A stretch of 59,736 bases of DNA from Terriglobia bacterium (GTDB lineage Bacteria; Acidobacteriota; UBA6911), in contig JAIQGI010000043.1 in NCBI GenBank assembly GCA_020072565.1, positions 1 to 59,736 of the forward strand. The letters are read 5' to 3'. Position numbers and translations under genes: made by a program. Shown piece by piece: positions 16,311 to 25,468 of the stretch. The notes under the pieces are model-generated. The model saw only the letters and a program-made list of their open reading frames with translations. It was not told where the DNA came from and searched no databases. The first letter of the stretch is position 1, and each line of letters begins with the position of its first letter.

Positions 16311-18959
16311 ATGCTTCGGAAAATATGGCTTTTCTTCCAGACTCGCCTTCAGCGTCGCAGTGTTGAGCACGAAATGGATGATGAACTGCGCTTCCACCTC
16401 GAGATGCAAATTGAAAGGAACGTCGATCGTGGAATGAGTCCCGGGGAAGCGCGCCATGAGGCTATGGTTCATTTCGGAGGGATCCAGCAGGTCAAAGAAG
16501 AATGCCGCGATGCTCGCATGGTCCGATGGCTCGATGAGATAAGGCAGGATCTGCGGTATGCCTGCCGATCGCTCCACCGCAAGCCGGGCTTTACGATCAC
16601 AGTAGCGCTGACATTGTCCCTTGGCATCGGGGCCAACACGGCCATTTTCAGTACAGTCAACTCCATCTTGCTGCGCCCGCTCCCCTATCGGGATGCCGGG
16701 CGTTTGGTGACGCTGTTGCAGCAGACGGAGCGCTTTCGTGAGCCAATCTCATTTACGTCTCCGGCCGACATTGACGACCTTATGAGCCGCAGCGCCGTTT
16801 TTGAGGACGCAGCCACGGTATATCGTACGAGTTATCGTGTCATCCAGCGGGAGAGCCCCGAAAATGTGGAGGGGGCGGACGTATCGCCGAACCTCTTTGC
16901 ACTTCTTGGCATCACGCCCGCACGAGGTCGTCTTTTCCTGCCGGAAGACGACGAGCCCCGGAGTGATCCTGTGGCGGTTTTGAGCCACAGCTACTGGCTC
17001 AACGAGATGGGAGGAGATCCGGAGATAATCGGCAGGAAACTGAACCTCGACGGCAAATCGCGCACCGTAATCGGCGTCTTGCCTGCAGACTTCAGAGGGA
17101 TGTTCGCCCCGAATGACTGGAAGACCATGATCTGGACTCCGGACGGCCTGCGCATAGCCAAGCCGTCTGGCCGCAATATGCGGCAACACGTAGCCGTTGC
17201 TCACCTCAGACCAGGAGTGAGTTTCAGGCAGGCGCAAACGGAAATTGATGCGATCTCCGGGCAGTTGGCGAGCGAATATCCCGAGACCAACGCCCATTTG
17301 AGCTTTGCCGTTCAATCCCTGCACGAAAGGATATACGGCGACACGCGCGCACCATTGCTGATTCTAATGGCGGCTGTCGGTTTGGTGCTGCTGATCGCCA
17401 GTGCCAATGTCGCCAACCTTCTCCTGGCTCGTAGTCTGGAGCGTGAAAAGGAGATTGCGATTCGGGCCTCGCTTGGCGCCGGACGCTGGCGCGTGATGAG
17501 GCAATTGCTGACGGAAAGCATTGTTCTTTCGATCTCAGGCGGAGCAATTGGCGCTCTCCTGGCGATTTGGGCTGTGAGTGTCATGCGTCCGGTGATTACC
17601 GGCGTGCTCCTCGCGAATGAGATTCACGTGGACCTTCACGCCCTTGGATTTACGCTGGCGTTATCCTGCCTGACCGGCATTTCATTCGGCTTGCTGCCGG
17701 CCTGGCAGGCGGCCCGGCTCAATCTGACCGGTACACTCAAGGACATTGGCAGGCGTACCCACGCTGGGCGCAAAAGCCGATGGTTGCGACAGGGGCTCGT
17801 GGCGTCACAAATTGCGCTCTCGATTGTGTTGCTCCTGGGCGCCGGCCTGCTTCTGAACAGCCTGATTCGACTTTTGCGTGTGGATCCCGGCTTCAAGACT
17901 GACAACCTGCTGTGCATGTTTGTTCGTTTGCCGCGCTCAAATTCGGGAGCATCGAGCGCCGCAGGGGATACGCTCAGTCAAGTCTTGGAACGGGTAAGGA
18001 GCATACCTGGAGTTCAGGAAGTCGCGCTGACGTCTTCACTGCCATTGGGCGATTCCCCCACGGTCACGAGCATCAGCACCGAAGACCGCCCGTCTTCTCT
18101 ACCAGGGGGAGGCCTCAAGGCCAGTGCTGCGATTGTCAGCCCGCAATATGTTCGTTTGCTGGGATTGAGTTTGCGGAGCGGGCGATTCCTGTCGGAACAC
18201 GACACTCAAGACGCCCCACAGGCCGTGGTCATCAATGAGAGGCTGGCAAAGACACTTTGGCCCAACGAGGGAGTGCTCGGCCGCAGAATCGTTCTGGGGC
18301 AAGGGGAAAGGAAAAATACTGTCGAGGTGGTAGGCGTAGTCAGCGATGCGCGGCATGACCTCACGCTCAAACCCATGCCGCAGTTCTATCAGTCCTATCT
18401 GCAGTCACAGGTCGGAGGCATATACCTCGTTGCGCGTGCAAATCCCTCGGTGCCAAACCTCGCCAAGACATTACGTGAGACCGTTCAAACCTATGACCGC
18501 CGCCTCGTCGTTGGAACGGTGCGCACGATGGAGCAGGCTACCGACAGGTATTTTGTGCGCCCACGTTTCTATGCATCGCTCTTCGGCATCCTGGCGGCGG
18601 TTGCGCTACTGATAGCGCTGGTGGGCACCTACGGCGTCATGTCGTACACCGTAGCGCAGCGCACCCACGAGATCGGCGTTCGGATGGCATTGGGCGCGCA
18701 AGTCAGCGACATCCTCCGGCTGGTTATTGGACGCGGCATGCTGACCACATCGATCGGCCTTGCCATTGGATTGGGCGCTGGCCTGGCCTTGACTCGCTTG
18801 CTGAAACAATTGGTCGCCCTCTATGGCGTAACCGCGTCTGATCCGGCGACCTTTGCCGGAATCGCTGGATTATTTGTCGTGATGGCCCTCCCGGCATGTT
18901 ACCTGCCGGCGCGGCGAGCCATAAAGATTGAGCCTGTGATCGCGGTCAAATATGAGTAA
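16311..18959 (+). CDS. ADOP permease 2, 882 aa
   Basis: Duplicated MacB/FtsX permease with the N-terminal segment VEHEMDDELRFHLEMQIE and GEARHEAMVHFGGIQQVKEE. The first membrane helix is LSLGIGANTAIFSTVNS then LLRPLPY. The middle FtsX block has ASANVANLLLARSLEREKE, and the C-terminal block has TYGVMSYTVAQRTHEIG and CYLPARRAIKIEPVIAVKYE. It follows PadR 2 in an operon and precedes a secreted protein gene by 54 bases. Confidence 0.92.
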   Translation: MLRKIWLFFQTRLQRRSVEHEMDDELRFHLEMQIERNVDRGMSPGEARHEAMVHFGGIQQVKEECRDARMVRWLDEIRQDLRYACRSLHRKPGFTITVALTLSLGIGANTAIFSTVNSILLRPLPYRDAGRLVTLLQQTERFREPISFTSPADIDDLMSRSAVFEDAATVYRTSYRVIQRESPENVEGADVSPNLFALLGITPARGRLFLPEDDEPRSDPVAVLSHSYWLNEMGGDPEIIGRKLNLDGKSRTVIGVLPADFRGMFAPNDWKTMIWTPDGLRIAKPSGRNMRQHVAVAHLRPGVSFRQAQTEIDAISGQLASEYPETNAHLSFAVQSLHERIYGDTRAPLLILMAAVGLVLLIASANVANLLLARSLEREKEIAIRASLGAGRWRVMRQLLTESIVLSISGGAIGALLAIWAVSVMRPVITGVLLANEIHVDLHALGFTLALSCLTGISFGLLPAWQAARLNLTGTLKDIGRRTHAGRKSRWLRQGLVASQIALSIVLLLGAGLLLNSLIRLLRVDPGFKTDNLLCMFVRLPRSNSGASSAAGDTLSQVLERVRSIPGVQEVALTSSLPLGDSPTVTSISTEDRPSSLPGGGLKASAAIVSPQYVRLLGLSLRSGRFLSEHDTQDAPQAVVINERLAKTLWPNEGVLGRRIVLGQGERKNTVEVVGVVSDARHDLTLKPMPQFYQSYLQSQVGGIYLVARANPSVPNLAKTLRETVQTYDRRLVVGTVRTMEQATDRYFVRPRFYASLFGILAAVALLIALVGTYGVMSYTVAQRTHEIGVRMALGAQVSDILRLVIGRGMLTTSIGLAIGLGAGLALTRLLKQLVALYGVTASDPATFAGIAGLFVVMALPACYLPARRAIKIEPVIAVKYE

Positions 18960-19013
18960 TCCGTTGGGCGAAACTCCGCCCGGCCGGATTCCGATCTTTC
19001 TTGGGAGAAGATC

Positions 19014-19400
19014 ATGCTCAAAAAGAGGATAGTTCTGATTTGGCTTGTTGCGGCGACCGTCATTCCCTATGCCCTGCCTCAGACCAAAAACGGGACCGGG
19101 AATGCCAATATCAGCGGCGTTTGGGAATTAACCTGGACTTCGAACAACCGGACTGGGGACCTTGCCTTCGTGCAGGACAAGCAAGCCCTGAAAGTCACAT
19201 TGAAACCACCCGACGAAGTAGCGATTACCGGCACAGGAACCATCAAGGCCAACGTGGTCGAATGGTCGATGACCGCCAGCGGCCCGCGTGGCAATCTCAA
19301 GCTGGCATTCAAGGGCAAGGTAGAAGGCGAGACAATGTCCGGAGAAGCCCAGATGGGCGACACAGGAACCTACGCATGGACGGCGAAGAAGAAGAAATGA
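19014..19400 (+). CDS. Small secreted beta-rich protein after ADOP 2, 128 aa
   Basis: The signal peptide MLKKRIVLIWLVAATVIPYA is followed by a beta-rich domain with alternating strands (ISGVWELTWTSNNRTGDLAF, VTLKPPDEVAITGTGTIK, GETMSGEAQMGDTGTYAW) and a lysine tail. The G-x-W then repeated T-G-T-I pattern resembles the small lipocalin-like exported proteins common in Acidobacteriota. The role is unknown; position suggests co-expression with ADOP 2. AGAAG sits ten bases before the start. Confidence 0.75.
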   Translation: MLKKRIVLIWLVAATVIPYALPQTKNGTGNANISGVWELTWTSNNRTGDLAFVQDKQALKVTLKPPDEVAITGTGTIKANVVEWSMTASGPRGNLKLAFKGKVEGETMSGEAQMGDTGTYAWTAKKKK

Positions 19401-19433
19401 TCCTCAAGAAATCGGGGGAATCACGCTCATTGA

Positions 19434-21929
19434 TTACTCGTAGCGCAAAACTTCCGCCGGATCTACACGCAGGGCACGTCTCGCCGGCACGACCGCAGCC
19501 AGAAGGGCAACAAAAAAGAGGATGCCGAAGCCTGCTGCATAGCTGATCGGATCGAGATTGCTCATGCCAAACAGAAGAGCACGAAGGGCACCAGAGAGTG
19601 CGATTGCAGCGACAAGTCCAGCTGTGCCCCCTGCCAGAATGGGCCACGTCATTGACGCCAGAGCAATCCGCAGGATCTGGCCGGAATCCGCACCGAGCAC
19701 CCTGCGAATGCCGATCTCTCGTGAACGTTGGGAGACCGTGTACATTGCCAGGCCGAATACACCCACCGCAGCCAGGACCAAGGCAAGCGTTCCGAGCGCA
19801 CTGAGAGCAAGCGCGATGACAACCGTGGCCTGAGTGACCTTCTGAAAGGCGGCAGTCATCGTACTGAGCTCCAGAACGACCTTGGCGTCGACGGAGTTTG
19901 CAGCGGCATTCAACAAGGCAGGGAGCCGGTCATTTTCGCCGTCATATCGTACGACCAGGGTTGCTGCATTGGCCTCTCCTTCGGTAAGTGGCTGGTAGAG
20001 TTCGACGCCTTCCTCGCCCAACAACCGCCACGCACGCGTGCTTTCCGCAATGCCGACAACGGTTTGCTTACCTGCGTAGATTCTGCCCAGTGCGTCTTGC
20101 CCAGGCCAAACCGCACGCGCCATAGCCTCGCTTACGATGACGACATTTCGATCACCCGCTTCGAAGCCGCGGCCTCGCAAAATGCGTATGCCCATGGTTC
20201 TGAAGTAGTCGGGATCTGCTTCGACAATATGCACTACACTCCCGTTCTCTGGCAGCCTGACTGTTGTCCTTGTCTGCCCGAAAGGAACTGCAATTGCTGC
20301 GGAAACCGCCACGACTCCCGGGATACCCCGCAAGCGGATTTTCATGTCCTCAATATATGCTTGCGCGCGTGCGGCGCTGTAACTATGGGTTCGGAAATGC
20401 GGATTGACAATCATCAGACGCGTGTAATCGATTCCCGGATCTTGGAAGGTTATGCGCGCGGCACTCTTTGCCAGCAGGCTTGCGAGGATCACCAGGATGC
20501 AACTGCCTGCAATCTGCACACCCAGCAGCCCCACACGAGCTCGCGAAGCCCGCACCGCCGAGCATGATATTCCCAATGCCGGAGTTAGCCCGAATATCAG
20601 CAGGGAGAGCAATGCCAGCGACGCTGTAAACAGTATTACCCGCCAGTCCAGCGATAGCCTGATTGGTTGAGACCCGGAAACAACCGTGAACACCCGCGCC
20701 CCTGCATAGCCAAGTAATGAACCTGCTGCGGCACCAAGTGACGCTAGTAGCAGACTTTCTGTTAACATTTGGCGCACAATGCGCTTCCGATCGGCTCCGA
20801 TCGCCATCCGGATGGCAATTTCGCGCTGCCGGCAAAGGCCTCGAGCGATGAGCAGCGTCCCCAGGTTGCCGCAAGCCACCAACAGCACGAGGAGCACGAG
20901 GAAGGTCGCCATGGCAATCATCGGAATGGCTCTTTCAGGGATATTCGCCCTGGCGCCCGGCACGGCTTTAAGCCATTCTCCTGCCCAAACCTTGGTAGTA
21001 TCTTGGGCACCGCGCAGCGAAGCGAGAGAATTCAAAGCCTGCTCTGCCGCCACCGGTGTCGTGTCAGGTTTCAAACGCCCATACATTAAAATCGCACTGG
21101 ACTTGCTATCATCCAGGAGGCGGCTGTCTGACACGAAGCGAGGATGCTGAACAATCGGCAGCCAACCGTCAGCAGGGAGTGCCGGGGAGAGCCCGACGAA
21201 GTCCTCGGGTAATACTCCCGCGACAACTACCTTCTGGTTGTTTATTGTGATCGTGGTGCCAATGACCGCAGGATCGCTGCTGAAGCGCCTTGTCCAGAAA
21301 GTGTAGCTCAGTACAACACGCGGATCTGCGCCGCGATTGTCGTCAATGTACGGATCGAAAAGCAGACCGCGAACCGCTCGGGCGCCGAGTTCATGAAAGT
21401 AGTTGGCGCTGACAAATTGAGCTCGGACCCGCTCCGTTCCCTCTTGCCCGAAAGTCATTTCCTGATCGACCCGCGCCATCAGGGCCGAAAACACTCCGCT
21501 GTGCTGCCTATAGAATTCGAAGTCGGGATAGGGGATCGCGGTTGACATGGCGCGCGGGCTGTACCGTACCAAGCGGTAGATCGTGTCCGGGTCACGAACT
21601 GGAAGTGGCTTCAGGTACACTGCATTGAGCAGGTGAAATGCACCGATGTTGACGCCCATGCCCAGCGCCAGGACGCAAACAGCTGAAAGCGTGAAGCCCG
21701 GAAACTTCCGTAGCATTCGTACACCGTACGAGAGATCCTGCCCCAATCGGTCAATCCACATCCAACCCCAAGCTTCGCGTGCATCTTCGCGTAATCGCAG
21801 GATGTTGCCGAAGTTGGCGCGCTCTTCATAGGCCATACTATCGCGGTGCGCTTTCATCTCAGCCTCGAGTTCATGGTCAAACTTGTGGCGGCGGATCAAG
21901 TAATATACTCGGCGGAGAAGTTCGCGCAT
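19434..21929 (-). CDS. ADOP permease 3, 831 aa
   Basis: Minus-strand duplicated permease. The start is put at 21929 (MRELLRRVYYLIRRHKFDHE) with GAGG nine bases upstream; the longer in-frame start at 21971 would overlap the PadR gene. The N-terminal segment has HELEAEMKAHRDSMAYEE. The first helix is LALGMGVNIGAFHLLNAVYL, more divergent than in the other copies. C-terminal blocks are MYTVSQRSREIGIRRVLGA and VVPARRALRVDPAEVLRYE. It ends 33 bases from the convergent secreted-protein gene. Confidence 0.9.
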   Translation of the reverse strand: MRELLRRVYYLIRRHKFDHELEAEMKAHRDSMAYEERANFGNILRLREDAREAWGWMWIDRLGQDLSYGVRMLRKFPGFTLSAVCVLALGMGVNIGAFHLLNAVYLKPLPVRDPDTIYRLVRYSPRAMSTAIPYPDFEFYRQHSGVFSALMARVDQEMTFGQEGTERVRAQFVSANYFHELGARAVRGLLFDPYIDDNRGADPRVVLSYTFWTRRFSSDPAVIGTTITINNQKVVVAGVLPEDFVGLSPALPADGWLPIVQHPRFVSDSRLLDDSKSSAILMYGRLKPDTTPVAAEQALNSLASLRGAQDTTKVWAGEWLKAVPGARANIPERAIPMIAMATFLVLLVLLVACGNLGTLLIARGLCRQREIAIRMAIGADRKRIVRQMLTESLLLASLGAAAGSLLGYAGARVFTVVSGSQPIRLSLDWRVILFTASLALLSLLIFGLTPALGISCSAVRASRARVGLLGVQIAGSCILVILASLLAKSAARITFQDPGIDYTRLMIVNPHFRTHSYSAARAQAYIEDMKIRLRGIPGVVAVSAAIAVPFGQTRTTVRLPENGSVVHIVEADPDYFRTMGIRILRGRGFEAGDRNVVIVSEAMARAVWPGQDALGRIYAGKQTVVGIAESTRAWRLLGEEGVELYQPLTEGEANAATLVVRYDGENDRLPALLNAAANSVDAKVVLELSTMTAAFQKVTQATVVIALALSALGTLALVLAAVGVFGLAMYTVSQRSREIGIRRVLGADSGQILRIALASMTWPILAGGTAGLVAAIALSGALRALLFGMSNLDPISYAAGFGILFFVALLAAVVPARRALRVDPAEVLRYE

Positions 21930-21939
21930 CGCGGCATCC

Positions 21940-22266
21940 TCAAGCAGTTCTGAGAATAGTTTGGATGGCATTCGTGGTCTGCTCGTACTCGGAGAGCTTG
22001 CTATCCAATTGCCTGTGCCCAGCCGGGGTCAGTCGATAAAACCGAACGCGGCGGTTTGTGTCCGAGATTCCCCATGCCGCCTTGACATAGCCCTTCCTCA
22101 ACATGCCCTCGAGAGCCGGATAAAGGGAGCCTTCTTCGACTTTCAAAACATCGCCAGAGAGACTGTGAATCCGCTGGGCAATGGCGTAGCCATGGAGCGG
22201 TTCTGATTTGAGCACTCGCAAAACTAGCATTGTGAGTGCACCTTGTGGCATGTCTATCTTAGGCAT
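21940..22266 (-). CDS. PadR-family repressor 3
   Basis: 108 residues: MPKIDMPQGALTMLVLRVL, SEPLHGYAIAQRI, EEGSLYPALEGMLRKGY, DTNRRVRFYRLTPAGHRQL. It is more divergent than PadR 1, 2, 4 and 5, especially in helix 2. It ends ten bases before ADOP 3 and is preceded by the palindrome TACCTAGGTA, probably its own operator. Confidence 0.9.
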   Translation of the reverse strand: MPKIDMPQGALTMLVLRVLKSEPLHGYAIAQRIHSLSGDVLKVEEGSLYPALEGMLRKGYVKAAWGISDTNRRVRFYRLTPAGHRQLDSKLSEYEQTTNAIQTILRTA

Positions 22267-22270
22267 AGGG

Positions 22271-22310
22271 TACCTAGGTATATGTAACCTATGCGTACAT
22301 CACTTTGCAA
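22271..22310 (-). promoter_or_regulatory. Promoter and palindromic operator of PadR gene 3
   Basis: On the minus strand, TTGCAA (22305-22310), 17 bases, then TTACAT (22282-22287). The perfect 10-base palindrome TACCTAGGTA at 22271-22280 lies between the -10 box and the start codon, a good place for autorepression. Confidence 0.5.
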
Positions 22311-22444
22311 GAAGAAAATGCGTAAAATGCGATTCAACCCAGTGTTTATCCAAGATCGAAACCGCCTCAGTCTGCTCGGCGCATCCTCTGGGCACGCATG
22401 GGAGTAAATAATTGATAATTAAAGAGTTGTGTAAGCTTATTAGA

Positions 22445-22473
22445 TTGACAATGCATTGTCACCCTGATAAGAT
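22445..22473 (+). promoter_or_regulatory. Element promoter A with CAATGCATTG operator
   Basis: TTGACA at 22445-22450, exactly 17 bases, then TAAGAT at 22468-22473. The palindrome CAATGCATTG at 22449-22458 overlaps the -35 box by two bases, so a bound protein would block RNA polymerase. The eight bases before it (TTATTAGA) are identical in promoter B at 26325. It drives the gene block starting at 22499. Confidence 0.8.
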
Positions 22474-22498
22474 CTAAGCATAACGGAGGTGAAAACAA

Positions 22499-22756
22499 AT
22501 GAACGAGATGACGGTTGAACAGAAAGTCAGGGTGGCGCGGAAGGCGATCGACAAGTTAATGGAGACCATACCGCTGGATGTCAATGGCTTCGAGATTGAC
22601 GCCAATTTTGTTCGGCGGTTCCGATCGGTGCTTCGCGCGCTGCACCTATCCTTTCACGATTTCGCGGAGACGATGGACTTTATCATCCAGATCGAATTCG
22701 CCCATGACGCCTATTCGTCCGCTTTCGATCAGTTCCTTTTCTGCACGGCAGCCTGA
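22499..22756 (+). CDS. Small element protein, 85 aa (paralogue of 26382 gene)
   Basis: Unknown family. GGAGGT at 22485-22490 sets the start. It shares with the 26382 gene the pattern MTVEQKVRVARKAIDKLM, then RRFRSVLRALHLSF, FAETMDFIIQIE and the identical end FCTAA. It is all helical with no cysteine cluster, membrane segment or catalytic motif. It is the first gene after operator promoter A, as its paralogue is after promoter B, so it may be a regulatory or DNA-associated component of the element. Confidence 0.75.
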   Translation: MNEMTVEQKVRVARKAIDKLMETIPLDVNGFEIDANFVRRFRSVLRALHLSFHDFAETMDFIIQIEFAHDAYSSAFDQFLFCTAA

Positions 22757-22768
22757 GGGGCGCACTCC

Positions 22769-24073
22769 ATGAAAGCCACTTACAGGATCCCGGAGCAGAA
22801 CCTGGAAGAACTTAGAGGCAGAATCGAGAAGCTGAACCGGCGATGCGCCCGGATCGGGGTATCCCCCATTACGTTGACGGTCGCGGGCGAGGAGATGGTG
22901 GTCGAGAAAAAGTTCGTCCAGCGCGCTTTCACTGAAGACGAGATCCTTTGGGGTGGGGCCGGCGGATCGATGGTCGACAGCTTTCGCAAGGTTTTTGAAA
23001 TCAAGGTCGAGGGCGAGACGCCAAAATACGAAGGCTGGGAATTCGTGGCGGTCATCCAGCACGAGGAGGCGGGTAACATCCTGCGGACGGTGCCGGGATT
23101 CGAGGGCGAAATCCCTCTGCAATACCGGACGGCGCAAAGATGGTGCGACTACTGCCAGATCGACCGGGGCTGGAAGGACACATACCTGATCCGCCACGAG
23201 GACGGGACCTGGAAGCAGGTCGGTCGCAATTGCCTGAAGGACTTCATGGGCCACGCAAACCCGCATCAGCTTGCGGAATTCGCCGAAATCCTGATCGACC
23301 TCGGCGATCTGTGCGCGAGCGCACGCGACGACGACTGGATGGGAGGCAGGGAGCGGATTGCGCGGTCCTGGGCGATTGAAACGTGGGTGGCGATCACAGT
23401 GGCCTACATCCGTACCGACGGCTGGGTCAGCAGGAAGGAACAGGACCTCAAGATGGTGCCCGCGACGGTCGGCCGCGTGTTCAATCACGTGAACCCGCGG
23501 TTCACAGGAAAGCGGGCGGAGGTAATCGATTCCGACTACGCCGAAGCCAAGGCCGCAATCGAGTGGGCGCGTAACCTGCCTGCCGACCTCAACAGTGACT
23601 ACCTATGGAACCTGCGGGTTGCCTGCTCGAGCGACTACGTCAGCGCCAGAGCCACCGGGATCGTATGCTCGCTGATTGTGAGCTATCGGCGGGCGATGGA
23701 GCGCGAGATTGAACGCCGGAGGCGGTTTCAGAGCGACAAGGACAGCGAATATTTCGGCGAGGTCGGCAAGCGAGCCGTCTACGAGCTGACCGTGACCTTC
23801 ACCAAGGAAATCGACAGCAACTACGGGTTAATGACGCTCGTGAAATTCCGCGATCGGAACGGCAACGTGGCCACGTGGTTTGCTTCCGGCCGCCCGGATT
23901 GGTTCCAGATGGGGATGACGCACAAGGTGAAGGCAACCGTGAAGAAACACGAACTTTACCATGGCGTCAAGCAGACGATCCTCACCAGAGTGGCCGAGGT
24001 CAAGCCGAAACCAATTGTTCCTGAGTACACGGAGGTGTTGGCGGCTGAGGAAGCGATGGCTCTCGGGCTGTAG
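22769..24073 (+). CDS. Zinc-knuckle plus OB-fold-like protein, 434 aa
   Basis: The largest protein of the small-gene block. Near residues 124-160 it has RWCDYCQIDRGWKDTYLIRH and KQVGRNCLKDFMG, a C-x2-C knuckle with a further Cys; closely similar blocks occur in hypothetical proteins of large actinobacteriophages and plasmids. Residues about 320-415 (AVYELTVTFTKEIDSNYG, LVKFRDRNGNVATWFASG, HKVKATVKKHELYHGVKQ) follow the strand pattern of an OB fold, so nucleic-acid binding is likely. Catalytic residues are not recognised. It follows the 22499 gene by 12 bases. Confidence 0.8.
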   Translation: MKATYRIPEQNLEELRGRIEKLNRRCARIGVSPITLTVAGEEMVVEKKFVQRAFTEDEILWGGAGGSMVDSFRKVFEIKVEGETPKYEGWEFVAVIQHEEAGNILRTVPGFEGEIPLQYRTAQRWCDYCQIDRGWKDTYLIRHEDGTWKQVGRNCLKDFMGHANPHQLAEFAEILIDLGDLCASARDDDWMGGRERIARSWAIETWVAITVAYIRTDGWVSRKEQDLKMVPATVGRVFNHVNPRFTGKRAEVIDSDYAEAKAAIEWARNLPADLNSDYLWNLRVACSSDYVSARATGIVCSLIVSYRRAMEREIERRRRFQSDKDSEYFGEVGKRAVYELTVTFTKEIDSNYGLMTLVKFRDRNGNVATWFASGRPDWFQMGMTHKVKATVKKHELYHGVKQTILTRVAEVKPKPIVPEYTEVLAAEEAMALGL

Positions 24074-24122
24074 CAATCGATCGCTCCCGCCAGCTTCCGG
24101 GCGGCGGGGCAGGAGGTACGCG

Positions 24123-24488
24123 ATGAGATACAACGTTCACATTTTTGCGGTTGTCCGGGTGAAGGTGCCGGACGTTGAGGCCGTGTCACATCAGGACGCG
24201 ATCAAAAAGGCAGTCGAGAGCACAGACCTGAATGAGGTGTTCGATCGAGTGAGCCCCGTGCCCGGCGTCGAACATACCGAATACGGTGAGGAGATCTCTC
24301 ACTACCTGGTGGACGAGGTCGGCGACGAGGAGTGCCGGCGCTCGACCTTCTACCAGGATGCTCGCCACCTTGAGGTGATCAGCAACGACAAGTCAGAAGG
24401 CATCGAGGTCTACTCAGAGGAGCCGGAGCCTGCGGATCTTGACTCTGGGACCAGGGCAGGAGGTTATCAGCATGAACGGCTTTCCTAA
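24123..24488 (+). CDS. Small acidic element protein, 121 aa
   Basis: The start is ATG 24123 after GGCAGGAGG. MRYNVHIFAVVRVKVPDVEA opens a beta strand, then a helix DAIKKAVESTDLNEVFDRV. The layout resembles small alpha/beta proteins of plasmids and phages. The C-terminal third is strongly acidic. Function is unknown. The end overlaps the next start at 24472. Confidence 0.7.
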   Translation: MRYNVHIFAVVRVKVPDVEAVSHQDAIKKAVESTDLNEVFDRVSPVPGVEHTEYGEEISHYLVDEVGDEECRRSTFYQDARHLEVISNDKSEGIEVYSEEPEPADLDSGTRAGGYQHERLS

Positions 24489-24672
24489 CCTGGCCGAAGG
24501 TGAAACGCAGATTGTCCGGGTCGTCGAGCCCTGTGGCTGCATTGCCTGCAAGGATGGCAGTCCGTGGTTTATGTGCAGGGATCCCCGAGAAATCGCCCGC
24601 TATGAAGTCGCCAGCTCGAGAGCCATCAAGATCATCCGCGAGCTGCACCCTGGCAAGGACCTGGTTTATTAA
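24472..24672 (+). CDS. Small cysteine-containing element protein, 66 aa
   Basis: ATG 24472 follows GGCAGGAGG. MNGFPNLAEGETQIVRVVEP is followed by CGCIACKDG and FMCRDP, giving four cysteines in a spacing compatible with one zinc site. Unknown function. It overlaps the upstream gene by 17 bases. Confidence 0.65.
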   Translation: MNGFPNLAEGETQIVRVVEPCGCIACKDGSPWFMCRDPREIARYEVASSRAIKIIRELHPGKDLVY

Positions 24673-24688
24673 ATGGAGGCCGATTTCA

Positions 24689-24901
24689 GTGATTACAGTC
24701 TACTGCGGTTATCAAAAGAAGGGCCGGCGCTTCAAGCTCACCTCCGACAAGGATTGCCTGCCGCCGGACATCGACTACTACAGTGAGCGCGCGCTGCTGG
24801 ACATGGAGGCGGTCAGGGCATGCGTCGAAGCGCTTGAACGCGCCGGGTTTGCCGTGTGCGCCGATTTTGGAGAGTGGTTCTACGAAACCGATGCCGCCTG
24901 A
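24689..24901 (+). CDS. Small element protein, 70 aa
   Basis: The start is GTG 24689 with GGAGG nine bases upstream. The protein begins MITVYCGYQKKGRRFKLTSD and continues with the helix LDMEAVRACVEALERAGFAV. It is compact and alpha/beta. No known family is recognised. Its end overlaps the next candidate start. Confidence 0.6.
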   Translation: MITVYCGYQKKGRRFKLTSDKDCLPPDIDYYSERALLDMEAVRACVEALERAGFAVCADFGEWFYETDAA

Positions 24902-25130
24902 AAACGGCCAACACGGAGATTTGCATGGAACGCAAACAGGTCAATCTGAGGCAGTGGATGGAGGCAAATCTAATCTACGCCAGGAGTGGCTGCAGGCCGG
25001 CGTCGAATTGGACGACTCTTCGAGAATTGCGCTGAACTGGGCGTATGCGTTCAAGGATGCAGGCGCTCACATCACCGACGTGCAAATCCTCAAGGTATAC
25101 GAATCGATGACAGAAGGGAGCAGAGCATGA
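24891..25130 (+). CDS. Small element protein, up to 79 aa
   Basis: The reading frame ends LNWAYAFKDAGAHITDVQIL then KVYESMTEGSRA and looks coding from about residue 25 onward. The start is uncertain: ATG 24891 overlaps the previous stop but lacks a ribosome site, and GTG 24954 is an alternative. A second frame opens at ATG 24925 (MERKQVNLRQWMEANLIYA) with GGAG upstream but stops after 36 codons, so a frameshift between the two is possible. The end overlaps the next gene by four bases (ATGA). Confidence 0.5.
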   Translation: MPPENGQHGDLHGTQTGQSEAVDGGKSNLRQEWLQAGVELDDSSRIALNWAYAFKDAGAHITDVQILKVYESMTEGSRA

Positions 25131-25468
25131 AACTCAAACAAATCATTGAGATCGCGGATCGGGCATACAGCGACGACGGCGCCGTAGCAAGGGCTTTCGA
25201 GGCGGAGACGGGTTCCATTGACGAGTTGCTGGTCGGCGATTCGCTGGCAGTCTTCATCGCCAGGGAAATCAAAGAGACCTACGACCCCGACGCTGCCAGG
25301 GAGCAACAGCTTGGCGAGGCCTACCGGGTAATGTCGGTTGCCCACGAGCAACTTGAGAACGTGCTAAACGCCCTAGCCATGGCAAGCACAAAGCGCCCAT
25401 CGAAAAGCGCGGCGATGCGGATTCCTGGGATCAACGACAAACGAGCGCACAAAGGAGGGATCGCATGA
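25127..25468 (+). CDS. Element protein, helical, 113 aa
   Basis: ATG 25127 overlaps the preceding stop. It starts MKLKQIIEIADRAYSDDGAV and is predominantly helical, with a basic tail (KRPSKSAAMRIPGINDKRAH). Unknown function. The stop overlaps the next gene by four bases, so it is translationally coupled on both sides. Confidence 0.7.
   Translation: MKLKQIIEIADRAYSDDGAVARAFEAETGSIDELLVGDSLAVFIAREIKETYDPDAAREQQLGEAYRVMSVAHEQLENVLNALAMASTKRPSKSAAMRIPGINDKRAHKGGIA

Noticed and set aside
22646-23488. A 280-codon minus-strand reading opposite the zinc-knuckle/OB-fold gene
   Set aside because: It is antisense to a gene with clear motifs and ribosome site, lacks its own ribosome site, and has the composition expected of a mirror frame.
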